Shown piece by piece: positions 32,068 through 43,538 of a DNA stretch of 64,000 nucleotides (position 1 is the stretch's first letter; every line of letters begins with the position of its first letter). The stretch comes from Cordia subcordata. Taxonomy: Eukaryota > Streptophyta > Magnoliopsida > Boraginales > Cordiaceae. The notes under the pieces are model-generated. The model was not told the origin of the DNA and searched no databases. It saw nothing but the letters and a program-made list of their open reading frames with translations. The stretch lies in assembly GCA_028554755.1 (NCBI GenBank), contig JAPTOF010000002.1:28701001-28765000 (forward strand), read 5' to 3'. The translations under genes were made by a program, and so were the position numbers.

Positions 32068-33802
32068 AAGATTGATGGGAGAACAGTCTCTTTGTGAGGA
32101 TTTCGAGTCTTTAAGCGTGCCAAGACGTCTTGTCAGAAGTATTAGCCAGAAGTTGAGAAAAAAGAACCATAGAGGTGAAAGTGGGGGGGAGGAGGAGGAG
32201 GCAAGCGGGTTCTCGTTGAGATGTCTTCTTCTGTATGGCAGAGGTGGAGGTTGCAAGGTTGGTGCTGAGACAGGGGAAGAGTTTGGGGACCCGGGAAGTG
32301 GAAGAAGGTCAAGTTTTAGTGAGGAAGCTAAAGGGTACCAGGCAATATGTGGAAATGAGGACACAACAATAGATTGCTTTTCCTACAGGAGGAGGGAGAG
32401 ATTCTGGAGGAGAAATAACAGGAAGTTCATAGAACTTAGAGAAGCACAACAATCTGGCAGCATGAATGTCTTTCTTCCAGATGACATTTTGGAGATGTGC
32501 TTGGTGAGGCTCCCACTTTCCAGTCTCATGAATGCTCGCCTTGTGTGCAGGAAATGGAGGAACTTGACTACAACGCCTCGGTTCATGCAGATGAGAAGGG
32601 AAGGGCTGTTTCAGAGTCCATGGTTGTTTCTATTTGGAATTGTCAAAGATGGTTACTGTTCTGGGGAAATACATGCATTGGATGTCTCTCGTGAAAAATG
32701 GCACAAAATAGATGCTGAAGTTCTCAAAGGAAGATTCTTATTTTCTGTTGCCAGTATTAGAGATGATGTTTACATTGTTGGAGGCTGTTCTAGCTTGCCC
32801 AACTCTGGCAGGATTGATAGGAGCTCATTCAAGACACACAAAGGGGTGATGGTTTTTAGTCCCTTGACTAAATCATGGCGTAAAGCTGCATCTATGAAAT
32901 ATGCCAGATCATCACCCATTCTGGGAATCGATGAGGTTAATGCTGATTGTTTAATAATTAGAAATCAGCTAAACAGATCAGAGAGACAATCTTTGCGTTC
33001 ATGGATTGGTGGTGTGTCTGATGTTTATGATGATCCTCACAGACTTTCCGTCAGACGGCAACTTAGATACTCTCTTGATGAAAATGATGTTTCACCATCT
33101 CCAAATATGAAGGCATATAAATTTGTCAAACAAAAAACTGAACATGCAAACAGGAAAGATGATAGGAAGTTTGTTTTGATTGCTGTGGGAGGCGTTGGAT
33201 CCTGGGATGAGCCCCTAGTTTCTGCAGAGATATATGATCCTATATCAAACAAATGGACAGAAATCCAGAGGCTGCCTGTTGATTTCGGGGTAGCTTGTTC
33301 TGGGGTTATCTGTAACAGAATGTTCTATGTTTATTCAGAAACAGACAAGCTTGTTGCATATGACATAGAAAGAGGATATTGGGTTGGAATCCGGACCACT
33401 TCAGTTCCTCCTCGTGTCCATGAATACCACCCAAAATTTATATGCTGCAATGGTCGGCTTTTCATGATCTCGGTCTCCTGGTGTGAGGGGGATGGTCAGA
33501 TAGGCAGAAGAAACAAGGCAGTTAGAAAGCTGTGGGAGCTTGACCTCATGTATCGTACTTGGGCTGAAGTTTCAACACATCCTGATGCACCAATGGACTG
33601 GAATGCAGCGTTTGTTGCAGACAAAAACCTGATATTTGGGGTGGAAATGTTCAAGATATTTGGTCAGGTTTTAGACTTTTTGACCATGTTTGATGTGTCT
33701 GCTACAGGAACAAATTGGAGGCACATCTCAAGAAATCGTGCAGCTCGTGAACTAGATGCTGTTTCTTGCATGACAAAGTCAATGGCTGTATTGCATTTAT
33801 AA
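32057..33802 (+). CDS. F-box/kelch-repeat protein (At5g42350-like)
   Basis: A single open frame of 581 codons. The F-box spans residues about 138-182 (FLPDDILEMCLVRLPLSS, RLVCRKWRNL). Kelch-type beta-propeller repeats follow: VYIVGGCSSL (about 236), VLIAVGGVGSWDEP with AEIYDPISNKWTEIQRLP, AYDIERGYW and WELDLMYRTWAEV. Such proteins bind SKP1 through the F-box and present substrates to the SCF ubiquitin ligase via the propeller; the substrate is unknown. The N-terminal 135 residues are basic and acidic low-complexity sequence, as in the Arabidopsis homologue At5g42350, which is of similar length. Start codons at 32057 or 32075 are both possible; the family N-terminus (MGEQSL) may favour 32075. 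The 5' leader region is long and may contain an intron. The 3' end faces the SAUL1-like gene. Confidence 0.94.
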   Translation: MISERLMGEQSLCEDFESLSVPRRLVRSISQKLRKKNHRGESGGEEEEASGFSLRCLLLYGRGGGCKVGAETGEEFGDPGSGRRSSFSEEAKGYQAICGNEDTTIDCFSYRRRERFWRRNNRKFIELREAQQSGSMNVFLPDDILEMCLVRLPLSSLMNARLVCRKWRNLTTTPRFMQMRREGLFQSPWLFLFGIVKDGYCSGEIHALDVSREKWHKIDAEVLKGRFLFSVASIRDDVYIVGGCSSLPNSGRIDRSSFKTHKGVMVFSPLTKSWRKAASMKYARSSPILGIDEVNADCLIIRNQLNRSERQSLRSWIGGVSDVYDDPHRLSVRRQLRYSLDENDVSPSPNMKAYKFVKQKTEHANRKDDRKFVLIAVGGVGSWDEPLVSAEIYDPISNKWTEIQRLPVDFGVACSGVICNRMFYVYSETDKLVAYDIERGYWVGIRTTSVPPRVHEYHPKFICCNGRLFMISVSWCEGDGQIGRRNKAVRKLWELDLMYRTWAEVSTHPDAPMDWNAAFVADKNLIFGVEMFKIFGQVLDFLTMFDVSATGTNWRHISRNRAARELDAVSCMTKSMAVLHL

Positions 33803-34750
33803 CTGCACGCTGCTGGAGATCAGCACTTAATTTTCTCTCTTGTAGAGGTTCTGAACATAATTTTGGACACCATCTGTGACATGTTCTCATTGAAGTTACA
33901 TTTCTTCTTATTTGTTTGTATCACTGGGCTGCCTAGTGTATTTTGTTCACTCTTCAAGTATGCTTTCCAATCTCATGTAACTCTTCACAATAAGATAAAT
34001 GGATTCTCTATGCAACTGTTTGCTACGCCAATCATTTTGCAACCTGTTGCAAAAAAATTGATCATACGGAGGAAATGCCATGCCCACAAGAGTTTGCGTT
34101 GCAGTATCTAGAGGTTTCTAGGACACAATTTCCTTTTCGTGGTCTATAAATTCTGGACACACGTTTACATCCTTTTGGATTCTCATATATACCTTATGGA
34201 TGCGCATAATCCTCAAATTTTGAGTTAATTAGCACTTAAATAGTCTAAAAACTTATCGGTTAAGCGAGGTTACAATTATCTCAAACAGGATATTGGAGGG
34301 TGATGTCCAGTGCCACATACATAGTTACTAGAAACAGTCTTGTCAACAAGTTTGTATAATGAACTACTAGGCATCAATCATTTTATGTTCTGCCAGAAGA
34401 GTCTATCAACTAACGGTGCACCTTTGATCGAAATTTCACATGGTAATAAAACAAAACTAACTTGTATTACAATAAAAGCTAATTTTTATTTTTCCAATCT
34501 CTATTGACAGAACAATGTGCAGTTCAAGTGGAAAAAATCAGGCAGAATAACATTATATATCACTTTTCCTTCTGGGAATGTGTGAAAATAAGAACACAAA
34601 TACAGAATCTTCTGTACACAAGAAATAAGAGAACCTATTACACCTGCACATTCATTGCTTCACAAACCATAAACATCTAAATACATAATAGAGCCTCAGG
34701 GAGAAGAAGGAACTAGATAAAAGATCAAAATTGAAGCAACCTTATGAGGC
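33803..34750. other. 3' region between convergent F-box and SAUL1-like genes
   Basis: This 0.95-kb spacer holds the 3' ends of two convergent genes. It is AT-rich; a short frame at 33863-34111 shows no family resemblance. Confidence 0.6.
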
Positions 34751-37700
34751 TTAACCCGTGTTTGGAAAGACACCTGAAAAGTTTGGGATCTTGTCGACAT
34801 GCTTAAGTGCACGCTCAGCAATCTGCCGTGTTCGATAATCACCATGCTGAAAGGCATCTACGAGTGCTGTACCCACGTTTGGATCACCCGATATCTGATA
34901 GGCTATCTCATCATCCCGTAAAATTCTCTCAACTACCCAAACTGCCCTCCTCCTTAGCTTTTCTGTGCGTTTCTCACGTAACACGTCAAGTATAGGGTTG
35001 ATTGCATCTGCGTCGCACAAAATTTGAATCCCCTGTTCGATATCAACTTCATCTTCCAGTAGAGTGGACAGAGCAGCAAGGGAAGCCTCAACAACTTTCT
35101 CGTTGGTATGGTCAAGAATGGCCACCAACTTCTCCACTGCCTGCCCTTCCAAGAGACAAAAGGTTTCTTTTAGTGAACACTCCCCACGATGGACTTTACA
35201 CAAACCAGTTATGTCAGGTGGTTTACTTAAACAAGGGAAGATCAAGACACAGAAACCAGGCTTCGGCTTCTCAGGCAACTTGGTCAAGTTTATTGATACA
35301 TGGGATAGGTTCTCCAAAGCCATGGCTGAGACCATCTGTACATTGTCAAGCCCATTGACCTGTAGAAGGTCAATGAAGAGTGCAGCAACATTGTGCTCAC
35401 GACAAAGTGCAAGGGCATCAGGCTCATCAACCAAGACAAAGGTAATCCTTGCAAGAACTTTAACAAGCCCTTCTAGGTATGGGGTCATAAAGCGATTGCC
35501 TCTCATCTCACCTTGCCTGATCCTTGAAATTCTGGAGATGAGAAGCTGGAAGACACCTTCATCCAGTATCTCCCTAGTCAGACCGGCATCTCTTTCTGGG
35601 AGATCAGCCAAAAGCCCAGTGGCTGCAGCCTGCTCCTCTGTGATACCAATATTTTCTGATATGACTCTGATTAGGCTGCCTAGCTGACCAGATGTCCCAC
35701 GTAAACAACCAGCTAGCTCCTCGCTCATGTATGGAGAGAGGTTCTTTAAAAGCTTTATGCAAGCCACTCGGAGATCCTTCTGTGGAGCTTCAATAAATTG
35801 AACCAAACTGATTGTAGCTCCAGAGCTTTTAATGGCAGAAACAACACTGAAAAGAGTAGTGGAAGAACTGGTGAGTCCGACGAGAACCTGAACAAGCTTG
35901 CATTCTATAGAAGGTCCAGTGTTGCTGATAAGATGGAGAAGATTATGAATTATGTCTTCTGAGACCAGAGTCTGGCCCTCCGGTCCAACTGGCATAGAAC
36001 TAAAATCATAGCCTGAGCTCACTACATTTGCAAGAATATCAGCAGAGACTTCTTTTAGCCGCATGGGCAGATGGTTGGCACCAACAGTGAAGAGATCCTT
36101 AACTAGAGGGGGGAGTATACCTGCCTCTATCAAGACCTTGGCACTTTCCTCATATGATGAAATTTGATTCAAAGCTTTTAGAGCAGCTTCTCTGGACTGC
36201 ATGTTACCATTCATCATCATATTAATCAATGATGAACCGACTCTGCTAGCCACAAAGACTTTCACATCATTGTTAAGAGCCAGCTCACCAAGGAATGCAG
36301 CCATGGACAATTTGGTTTCTGGAGAGCCTGCATCAATTCATGTCGGCTGTGCAATTTAGTAAAACAATGGTGAATAAGTTGAAATATAATTATGCACAAA
36401 TTTAGCACAACTCATGAGTGAAATTTCTTCTTTCTTACTGTATGGTTCAAAAAATAAAACCAGACCAGAGTTTCACAAGTAAAATAAACAAAAAGGTCAC
36501 ATATCAAGAAGCAAATTGTCCAGAAAATTAGAGAATAGTTTGAAGGAAAGCATCAGCTACAATATTAACCAGATCAACACTTAATATTAAAAATTAGAAA
36601 GTTGGAAAGCTGATTAATGCTTCACACTGGACTAGCTTTTAGGGCTCGTTCGGATTGGCTTTAAAAAGAGAGCTTTTATTTATAACTTTTTAAAAAATTG
36701 CTTTTCTAAGAAGCTCAAATTTCTGGCTTAGGGAAAAAAGCTAAATTTGAACATTTTAAGAGTTTCAACTTTTCTTAGAAAGTCAATCCAAATACTTATT
36801 GTAAAACAAAAGTGTTCTTTTCATTAATAAAAGGTGCTTTTTCATGAAAGGGGGGAATAATCCAATATACGAGCCCTTAGTCTCAAGTTCAGTGAGGTCC
36901 ACACTTTCACAAGCTTCTAGTGCCAGTGATGGCATCCCAAATCTGAAGGCATAATAACTTCATTTACAAAACAAGAGAACAAGAAAAAGGGTTTGAAAAG
37001 CAAAATATTTTGCACTGTTCCATACAAGCAGTAAATTTTGCTTTTCCTTTCCTCTTATCTTTTTGGTCCCTTTTTCATTTTTTTCAGTTTTCCATCTTCA
37101 AGATAACACTACCTTTAAACTGGCCAGTTGGACTGTGTTGAAAGAAATAAAACATTAGAATTGAAGAGAATGAATTAATACATATTGTGTATTTGGCCCA
37201 ATTTATAAGATACAAAGTTTCCTATTTCTCCACTTACCATAATAGAGAATTACCATAACTCTATTACCATATTTCTACTACTAACACTCCCCCTCAAGCT
37301 GGAGCATAAATATCATGCGTGCCCAGCTTGTTACAAATGTACTCTACACGAGGACCCCTCAAGGATTTAGTAAAGAGATCTACTAACTGATCATTTGAAT
37401 TGCCATGTGACGTAACAATCTCTTTAGCTAACACTTTACTCCTTACAAAGTGACAATCGACTTCAACGTGCTTGGTCCTTTCATGGAAGACGGGATTGGT
37501 TGCAATATGCATCGCTGCTTGATTATCACATATTAACTTCATAGGCTGAGAACAATCTTCACCAAGTTCCTTCAGCAAATGTTTCACCCAAATTAACTCA
37601 CACACCGTTAATGCCATAGCTCTATATTCAGATTCTGCACTTGAGCGGGCTACGACTGATTGTTTCTTACTTTTCCAAGAGATGAGATTTCCGCCAACGA

Positions 37701-40700
37701 ACACACAGTAGCCAGAGGTGGACCGCCTATCATCCGGACATCCTGCCCAATCTGCGTCAGAATAACCAACAATGCTCATGCCTTCTCCTCTCTTTTTATA
37801 TAGCAACCCTATCCTTGGAGCACTCTTAATGTACTGTAGTATACGAATGACAGCATCCCAATGACTTTTTCGTGGTGAATTCAAGAATTGACTGACCACA
37901 CTCACTACAAAGAAAATATCTGGGTGAGTTACAGTAAGATAATTCAGCTTGCCTACCAACCTTCTGTATCGTCCTGGATCTTTTAATGGCTCCCCCTCAT
38001 TTCGTAGAAGTTTGACATTTGGGTCCATTGGTGACTCACAAGGTTTGCACCCAAGCATTCCGGCTTCTGTCAACATATCAAACGCATATTTATGCTGAGA
38101 AATAAAAATTCCTTGGTCTGAACGGGCAACTTCAATTCCAAGAAAGTAGTGCAATGATCCCAAGTCTTTTGTTTGGAAGTGCTGATGTAAACACGCCTTC
38201 AAGTCACATATACCTGTAAAATCATCGCCTGTTATGATAATATCGTCAACATAAACAATTTGTAACAAACGTTTGCCAGCAGAGGTGTGTCGACAAAAGA
38301 CTGAATGATCAACCCCACATCTTGATAATCCAAACTTGATGACAACCTCACTAAATCGGCCAAATCATGCTCGAGGTGATTGTTTAAGACCATACAATGA
38401 TTTCTTCAACCAACATATCTTACCGGACTCCCCCTGAGTAACAAACCCTAGTGGTTGCTCCATATATACTTCTTCTCCAAGTGAATCATTAAGGAAAGCA
38501 TTTTTAATGTCAAGTTGATGAAGTGGCCACTCACACATAGCTGCAAGAGCAAGAACAATATGAACCGAAGGCATCTTAGCAACAGGGAAAAAGGTATCAT
38601 CATAATCAACACCATAAACCTATGTATATCCTTTTGCGACCAGGCGAGCCTTCAAGCGATCCACAGTTCTATCAGGAGAACACTTTACAGTATAGACCCA
38701 ACGACAACCAACAACGGTCTTCCCAAAAAGTAGATCTACCAAATCCCATGTATCATTAGTTTGTAAAGCCGACATCTCTTCCACCATTGCAGCATGCCAA
38801 CCCGGATGACTAAGTGCCTCTGTTACATTAGACGGGGCAGACACAGACGAAAGGGAAGCAACAAACGACCGATACGAGGGTGATAGAGAATGATAGGAAA
38901 CGAAATTAGATATCGGATGTTTAGTAGTACAAAAGCGAATACCTTTACGAAGTGCAATTGGAACATCCAAGTCGAAGGGTGGAAGAGACAAAGGATCCAG
39001 AGAGGGCGAAACCAGTGGCACAGAAGCAGCAACAGCTGGGCGATTACGTCGATGATAAGTCTTGAGGTCCGGACGATCCAAGCGTGACAGGGCAGGATCG
39101 GGGGATGATGGCACAGGTGAAGGCGGAACATCCAACGGAGCACTAAAGAGGGGCACAGGAAGTGGAAGATCATCAACTACTGATGTAGAGGAATAGAACA
39201 TAGAAGAAAAGAAGGGCTGAGACTCAAAAAACGTGACATCAGCACAACAAAAGAACTTATTTAACTCAAGAGAATAGCAACAGTAGCCTTTTTGATGACG
39301 AGCATACCCAAGGAAAACACACTTGATGGCACGTGGACCCAATTTATCAAACCCAGGTGTCAAGATATGAACAAAACAAACACATCCAAATACCTTAGGT
39401 GGTAATAAATAAATAGACTGATAGGGAAAAAGAACAGAAAATGGTATTTGGTTTTGAAGAACAGAGGAAGGTATGCGATTGATGAGATAACAGGCAGTGA
39501 GAACAGCATCGTCCCAAAAACGAAAAGGAACATTCATATGAATAAGAAGGGTACGAGCAGTCTCAATTAGGTTCCTATTCTTACGCTCAGCAACACCATT
39601 TTGCTGAGGGGTGTAAACGCAAGAAGATTGATGTATAATGCCACTATTTTGAAGAAAAGAAGAAAAAGACGTAGAAAAATACTCTTTGGCATTGTCACTT
39701 CGCAAAATACGGATAGATGCATTAAACTGATTTTTCACTTCAGCACAAAAGAGAGAGAACATGGAAAATAACTCAGAACGATCTTTCATTAAATATAACC
39801 AAGTAACACGAGAATAGTCATCAATAAAACTAACAAAATAACGGTATCCAAACTTGGAAACATGATGACTAGGTCCCCAAATATCAGAATGAACTAATTC
39901 AAATAGCGCATTAGCCCGTTTAGTGACACAATTAACAAAAGATGTGCGACTATGTTTACCTAACTGACAAGACTCACAGTTGATATCCCTAACACTACCC
40001 AAACTAGGAACCATGTGCTTAAGACTTGAAAGATTGGGATGACCAAGACGGCTATGAATGACTTCAGGAGTGGAAACGGCTGTAAAAGCTGTAGAAGAAT
40101 CAGTATCAAGGTAGTAAAGGCCACTAGATTCATGCCCTGTGCCAATCCACTCGCATGTTCTCTGATCCTGAATAACCACAGAATTAGACATAAAAGTGAC
40201 AGAACAATTAAATGATTTAGTTAACTGACTGATAGACAATAAATTGCAAGGAAAATCAGGAAGGTACAAAACGGAAGAAAGGGAGATAGAGGATGTGGGA
40301 GATGACGAACCAATACCAGACACAGTAGCGGAAGAACCATTTGCAAGTCTGACCAGGGAGATAGACTTAGGGGGTTGAATAGAAGAGAAAAGAGAACAAT
40401 TACCGCTCATATGATCTGAAGCACCAGAGTCTAAAATCCACTTACCAGCACTGTATGAGGATTGAGAAAGATAGGCAGTTGTAGTAGGGGAAACATGTGC
40501 AAACGAAGCAGTGAAAGGTTGGACAGCTTGCTGCAAAGCTTGCAACTGAAGATAATGCTTGTACTCTGCTTCAGACAAGTTAAAGATGGGATAATTGGAG
40601 TTGGCTTGCTGCGGTGACGGAGCTATCGGAGATGATTCTTCATTGTTGACATGGGCGGCATTAGCACTGTTAGAGGGTCGACCGTGCAGATCCCAGCATT

Positions 40701-43538
40701 TGTCCTTAGTATGTCCCAACTTGTTACAATAGGTGCATTGTGGTCGAGAAGCATTACCGGATCGCCCTCCTCCACGATTACCACATGACCGCGACCACGA
40801 CCACCGTGGGAAGCATTATCCTGACATCCACCAAGCTAAGGTTGGACAAGCAAAGCGGACTGGTTTGACGGATTTTGGACAGGATTCCCAATAGATGCAC
40901 GATCAAGGCGAGAATAAACTGCAGACATTGACGGTAACTCTGATCCCAAAAGAATCAGAGATCAAACAGACTCGTACTGAGGAGAAAGGCCACGAAAAAG
41001 TATTGTTCACGTTGTTTTCGTGCATCATTAGTATCAGTAGGGAAGATATCATTGTACTCAGACATGGCACGTCGAAATCGACCAAAATAAACTTGAAGAC
41101 CACGATCATCCAACTGAATGCGGAGGAGATCATTGACAACATCATAGATGCGACTGACATTACTGGTATACATCTCTTTCGCCAAAGTCCATATAGCCTT
41201 ACAAGAAAGACACTCACCAAAGATATCATGCAATTCAAGTTCAATAAATTGCAATAGTAAACTGGTAAGTTGTGCATCAACGCGGCCTCAAGTCCGTTTA
41301 TTAGCAGCGGACAAAGTAGCTAGAACATCGTTAGTTAAATGGTCTTTGAAGGCTTGCCCTCGAAACCATAACGTAACGGCAGAACACCAACGGGAATAAT
41401 TTCGATCAATGAGTTTGGTCATAGTAATAGTAGGGGTGCCATTGAATTTGGGTACGACAACAGAGGTAACAGACTAAGTAACAATAGTAGAATACTAGAA
41501 GTGTCGTTAAAGAGATCCATACTAGTCATCAACACTCAATCAAAAGAAAGGGGAAAGGCAAGAAGACCAATTAATAAAGTATAGAAAAAAAAAGAGAACA
41601 ACCATACTAACAACCTGTCATAATATCTTCCTTGTTGAGGTGTTACTCCTCTATTCCTCTCTCAATCTTTTTTTTTTGTTTTTTTTTTGGTTTTAAGAGA
41701 GGCAGACAACAAAAATCAAAACCATGGACAAACTAAGGAAAAAAAAAAAAAAAAATTCACCGGCGTGAACAGAAACCCTCGAGAACAGTGCCTCGCGTGA
41801 ACAGCAAATCGCAGGAACAGTGCCTCGCGTGAACAGTTTTTTTTTTTTTTTGTGCAGGATGTTCCGATGGATTTTGTGGGTGCAAGGGTGGGTGGGTATT
41901 TTGAAAGAAACCCTAATGTCTTGACCTAACTCTAGATACCATATTAAAATAAATAAGACATTAGAATTAAAGAGAATGACTTAATACATATTATGTATTT
42001 GGCCCTATTTATAAGATACAAAGTTTCCTATTTCTCCACTCACGATAATGGAGAATTACCATAACTCTATTACCATATTTCTACTACTAACAGACTGTTT
42101 AGGGAGATATCTCAAATCTTCCCATTCTCTAGTAGACCTATGGGATTACTTACATGGCGTTAAATCATTTCTATCTGAAGCATGCAAGAAAAGGCTCCCA
42201 CAAATGAGTAAGGTACTTTCTTAAATCGACATCAATGACCTAGAATTCTTCATTTTTTTTCTTACACTTGAGGACGTATTTAATCATAACTTCTTGCATC
42301 AGTTATTCTTTTAAGTTCATTACACAATCTACTTTTTGGACTATAGAATGAAATATATTTTTTTCCCAGATTAGTTTGCACTCAAGATAAAATAGCAGAA
42401 CCTCCATTTAGACAACCAGAAAGCAAGAGAGAAAAAGAAGATGATGCTCATCATAAATAAAGAAAAAATAGATTATTGTGCTATATTTTAAGACGAGTCC
42501 ATAACAAGGACCGAAGGGCAGCTAACAAAAGTAGCTCATAATTTTTTGTATGAACTCAAGCATTCAGTTAGTGGAGCACCTTCAAGAAGCAGCGTGAGCA
42601 GAGGATTCAATCTACCATTTTCAGCCATTTGTCTTACATTATTCTCACACTTTTCAAGATTATCCAGAGTTTTATCGGCCTTCTCAACAGTCAGAACATT
42701 TTCAGAATTGCTGCTTGCCATTCCCACTAATATGAGAATTGCTCCGTTCACCGAACCGATCTTTTCACATAGTGCTTCAGACTTGGAAAGCTCATAGAGC
42801 AAAGAAATAGCTTCTTCTCTCTCTTTGGATTGTTCATTAGATAAGAATTTTACGATGGTGCGCACTGTATCCCCTTGAGCCATTATTTCCTGCAAAAGGA
42901 GGGCAGTATGAGATCCAGAGGAAAGGACACCTTAAAAGTAAATCTTTCAGAAAATTACAACACGGTGGACCACCATCGACAACCTTATTATCGGAATTCT
43001 CCTCAACTACAATTCGAAGAGTTTCCAGGGCTCTGCAGCGAACCCTGCGACCAGGTTTCTTCAATATGTCAACAATCATTGGTATCAGCTCTGCATTGCG
43101 GACCGCATGTTTATTTGATTGACTCTTTTGGCAGAGGTGCTGGACAAACTTCAAAGCCTGCAGGATGTCACCTTCAGCATTGCCTCCAGACAGTGACCTG
43201 CGAGCCATATCGAGCTGAGCGGCTTCATTCCTGGCATTCCACTCTTCAATCGTATGGCGTAAAGCAATGCTTGGATTCAGTTCTGTGCTTCTTAGCTCTT
43301 TTAATGTTAACGGGCAACTCGGCTTTCTTCCACTGTCCTTACATTCTTTTAACCATTTCTCAATAGCTTCTCTTTCGAAAGTTATCCCATTGTCCAAGGT
43401 GACAGGATCTCTCATTACTTGTTTCGTAAGGGGGCATATGAAGGCATCATAAATAGGCTCTATACGTAGCCTCTCGAAATGGTGGCTATCATCTGAGTGG
43501 TTGCCAAGTTCATAACTTTCATCCCAGGATCCAGCCAT
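34751..43538 (-). CDS. SAUL1: U-box/ARM-repeat E3 ubiquitin ligase (PUB44/SAUL1 type)
   Basis: Three coding exons (42984-43538, 42580-42889, 34751-36327) encode 813 residues; Arabidopsis SAUL1 has about 800. The U-box (about 31-105: FICPLTKQVMRDPVTLDNG, FEREAIEKWLKEC, CPLT) recruits the E2. A long array of armadillo-type helical repeats fills the rest, ending HVDKIPNFSGVFPN. This family (PUB43/PUB44) suppresses premature senescence and cell death and acts at the plasma membrane. Start ATG 43538 follows a probable leader intron (about 43553-43953, acceptor TGATAG at 43553-43558). Intron 2 is 6.25 kb, because it contains a Ty1/copia element and a MITE in addition to about 1 kb of ordinary intron. 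Both splice borders of intron 2 are intact and the codon it splits (G/GC) is restored by splicing, so the gene should still be functional if the long intron is removed. Confidence 0.95.
36642..36876. mobile_element. Tourist-like (PIF/Harbinger) MITE in SAUL1 intron 2
   Basis: The 235-bp element has imperfect terminal inverted repeats beginning GGGCTCGT at both ends and is flanked by TTA on each side (36639-36641 and 36877-36879). That is the three-base target duplication of PIF/Harbinger elements. There is no coding capacity. It shares internal blocks (ATTGGCTT, GAGTTTCA, CTTATTG.AAAA.AA) with the stretch at 51095-51306. Confidence 0.75.
37131..37135. repeat. Target-site duplication, left copy (GACTG)
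   Basis: GACTG directly abuts the TG end of the copia LTR at 37136. The same five bases follow the other LTR at 42093-42097. Confidence 0.9.
37136..37286 (-). repeat. 3' LTR of copia element
   Basis: 151 bp, with canonical TG..CA ends when read on either strand (TGTTG..TAACA). It matches the 5' LTR at 41942-42092 with 11 substitutions and no indel. Confidence 0.93.
37287..37296 (-). other. Polypurine tract of copia element
   Basis: On the minus strand TGAGGGGGAG lies immediately before the 3' LTR. It primes plus-strand synthesis in this class. The pol stop codon TGA (37294-37296) forms its first bases, so coding and priming signals overlap. Confidence 0.85.
37294..40768 (-). pseudogene. Copia pol (protease-integrase-RT-RNase H), two in-frame stops
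   Basis: One frame runs from the gag zinc knuckle near 40740 to a stop in the purine tract at 37294-37296. In order it shows the protease motif WILDSGASDHMSG, the GAG-pre-integrase HSRLGHPNLSSL, the integrase core with DIWGPSH, FIDDYSRVTW and QQNGVAERKN, a reverse transcriptase with YVDDIIITG, and a copia RNase H (GYSDADWAGCPDDRRSTSGY, SSAESEYRAM). Two stops interrupt it: TAG at 38620-38622 in the N-terminal part of the reverse transcriptase and TGA at 38365-38367 before the catalytic motif. There is no frameshift between them. The polyprotein therefore cannot be made in full, although the individual active-site motifs are still recognisable. Confidence 0.92.
40720..41530 (-). pseudogene. Copia gag remnant with frameshift and stops
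   Basis: The frame at 40955-41254 carries a copia-type gag (UBN2-like) region with SRIYDVVNDLL and FGRFRRAMSEYNDIFP. A zinc knuckle of the CX2CX4HX4C type with GHTKDKCW lies near 40700-40745, in a frame one base away. Upstream, near 41280-41450, gag-like sequence (WCSAVTLWFRGQAFKDHL) runs into a stop. So gag is broken by at least one frameshift and one stop. Confidence 0.8.
41755..41840. repeat. Duplicated 22-bp motif in copia leader
   Basis: The motif GAACAGTGCCTCGCGTGAAC occurs twice, about 34 bp apart (near 41784 and 41814), and a third partial copy precedes them near 41762. It lies between the 5' LTR and gag in the untranslated leader. Confidence 0.7.
41930..41941 (-). other. Primer-binding site of copia element
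   Basis: On the minus strand TGGTATCTAGAG directly follows the 5' LTR. It resembles TGGTATCAGAGC, the complement of the initiator methionine tRNA 3' end used by most plant copia elements, with one inserted base. Confidence 0.8.
41942..42092 (-). repeat. 5' LTR of copia element
   Basis: 151 bp, ending TAACA at 42092 on the plus strand. The inner end next to the primer-binding site reads TA where the other LTR has the canonical TG/CA, one of 11 differences between the two copies. Confidence 0.93.
42093..42097. repeat. Target-site duplication, right copy (GACTG)
   Basis: GACTG matches 37131-37135 exactly. Confidence 0.9.

Larger units (their letters stand above)
37136..42092 (-). mobile_element. 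Ty1/copia LTR retrotransposon, decayed, inside SAUL1 intron 2
   Basis: The complete element is 4,957 bp, oriented on the minus strand like its host gene. It has two 151-bp LTRs, a GACTG target duplication on both sides, a primer-binding site next to the 5' LTR and a purine tract before the 3' LTR. Between them lie gag remnants and one pol frame in copia order: protease, integrase, reverse transcriptase, RNase H. The LTRs differ at 11 of 151 positions by my count, so the insertion is not recent. Gag is frameshifted and pol has two in-frame stops, so it is non-autonomous. The short LTRs and low copy of decay suggest it was moved by a related element. Confidence 0.95.

Noticed and set aside
35064..35687. 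207-codon plus-strand frame opposite SAUL1 exon 3
   Set aside because: Shadow of the ARM-repeat exon; no motif of its own.
42875..43366. 163-codon plus-strand frame opposite SAUL1 exon 1
   Set aside because: It is the antisense shadow of the U-box/ARM exon; its sequence has no family resemblance.
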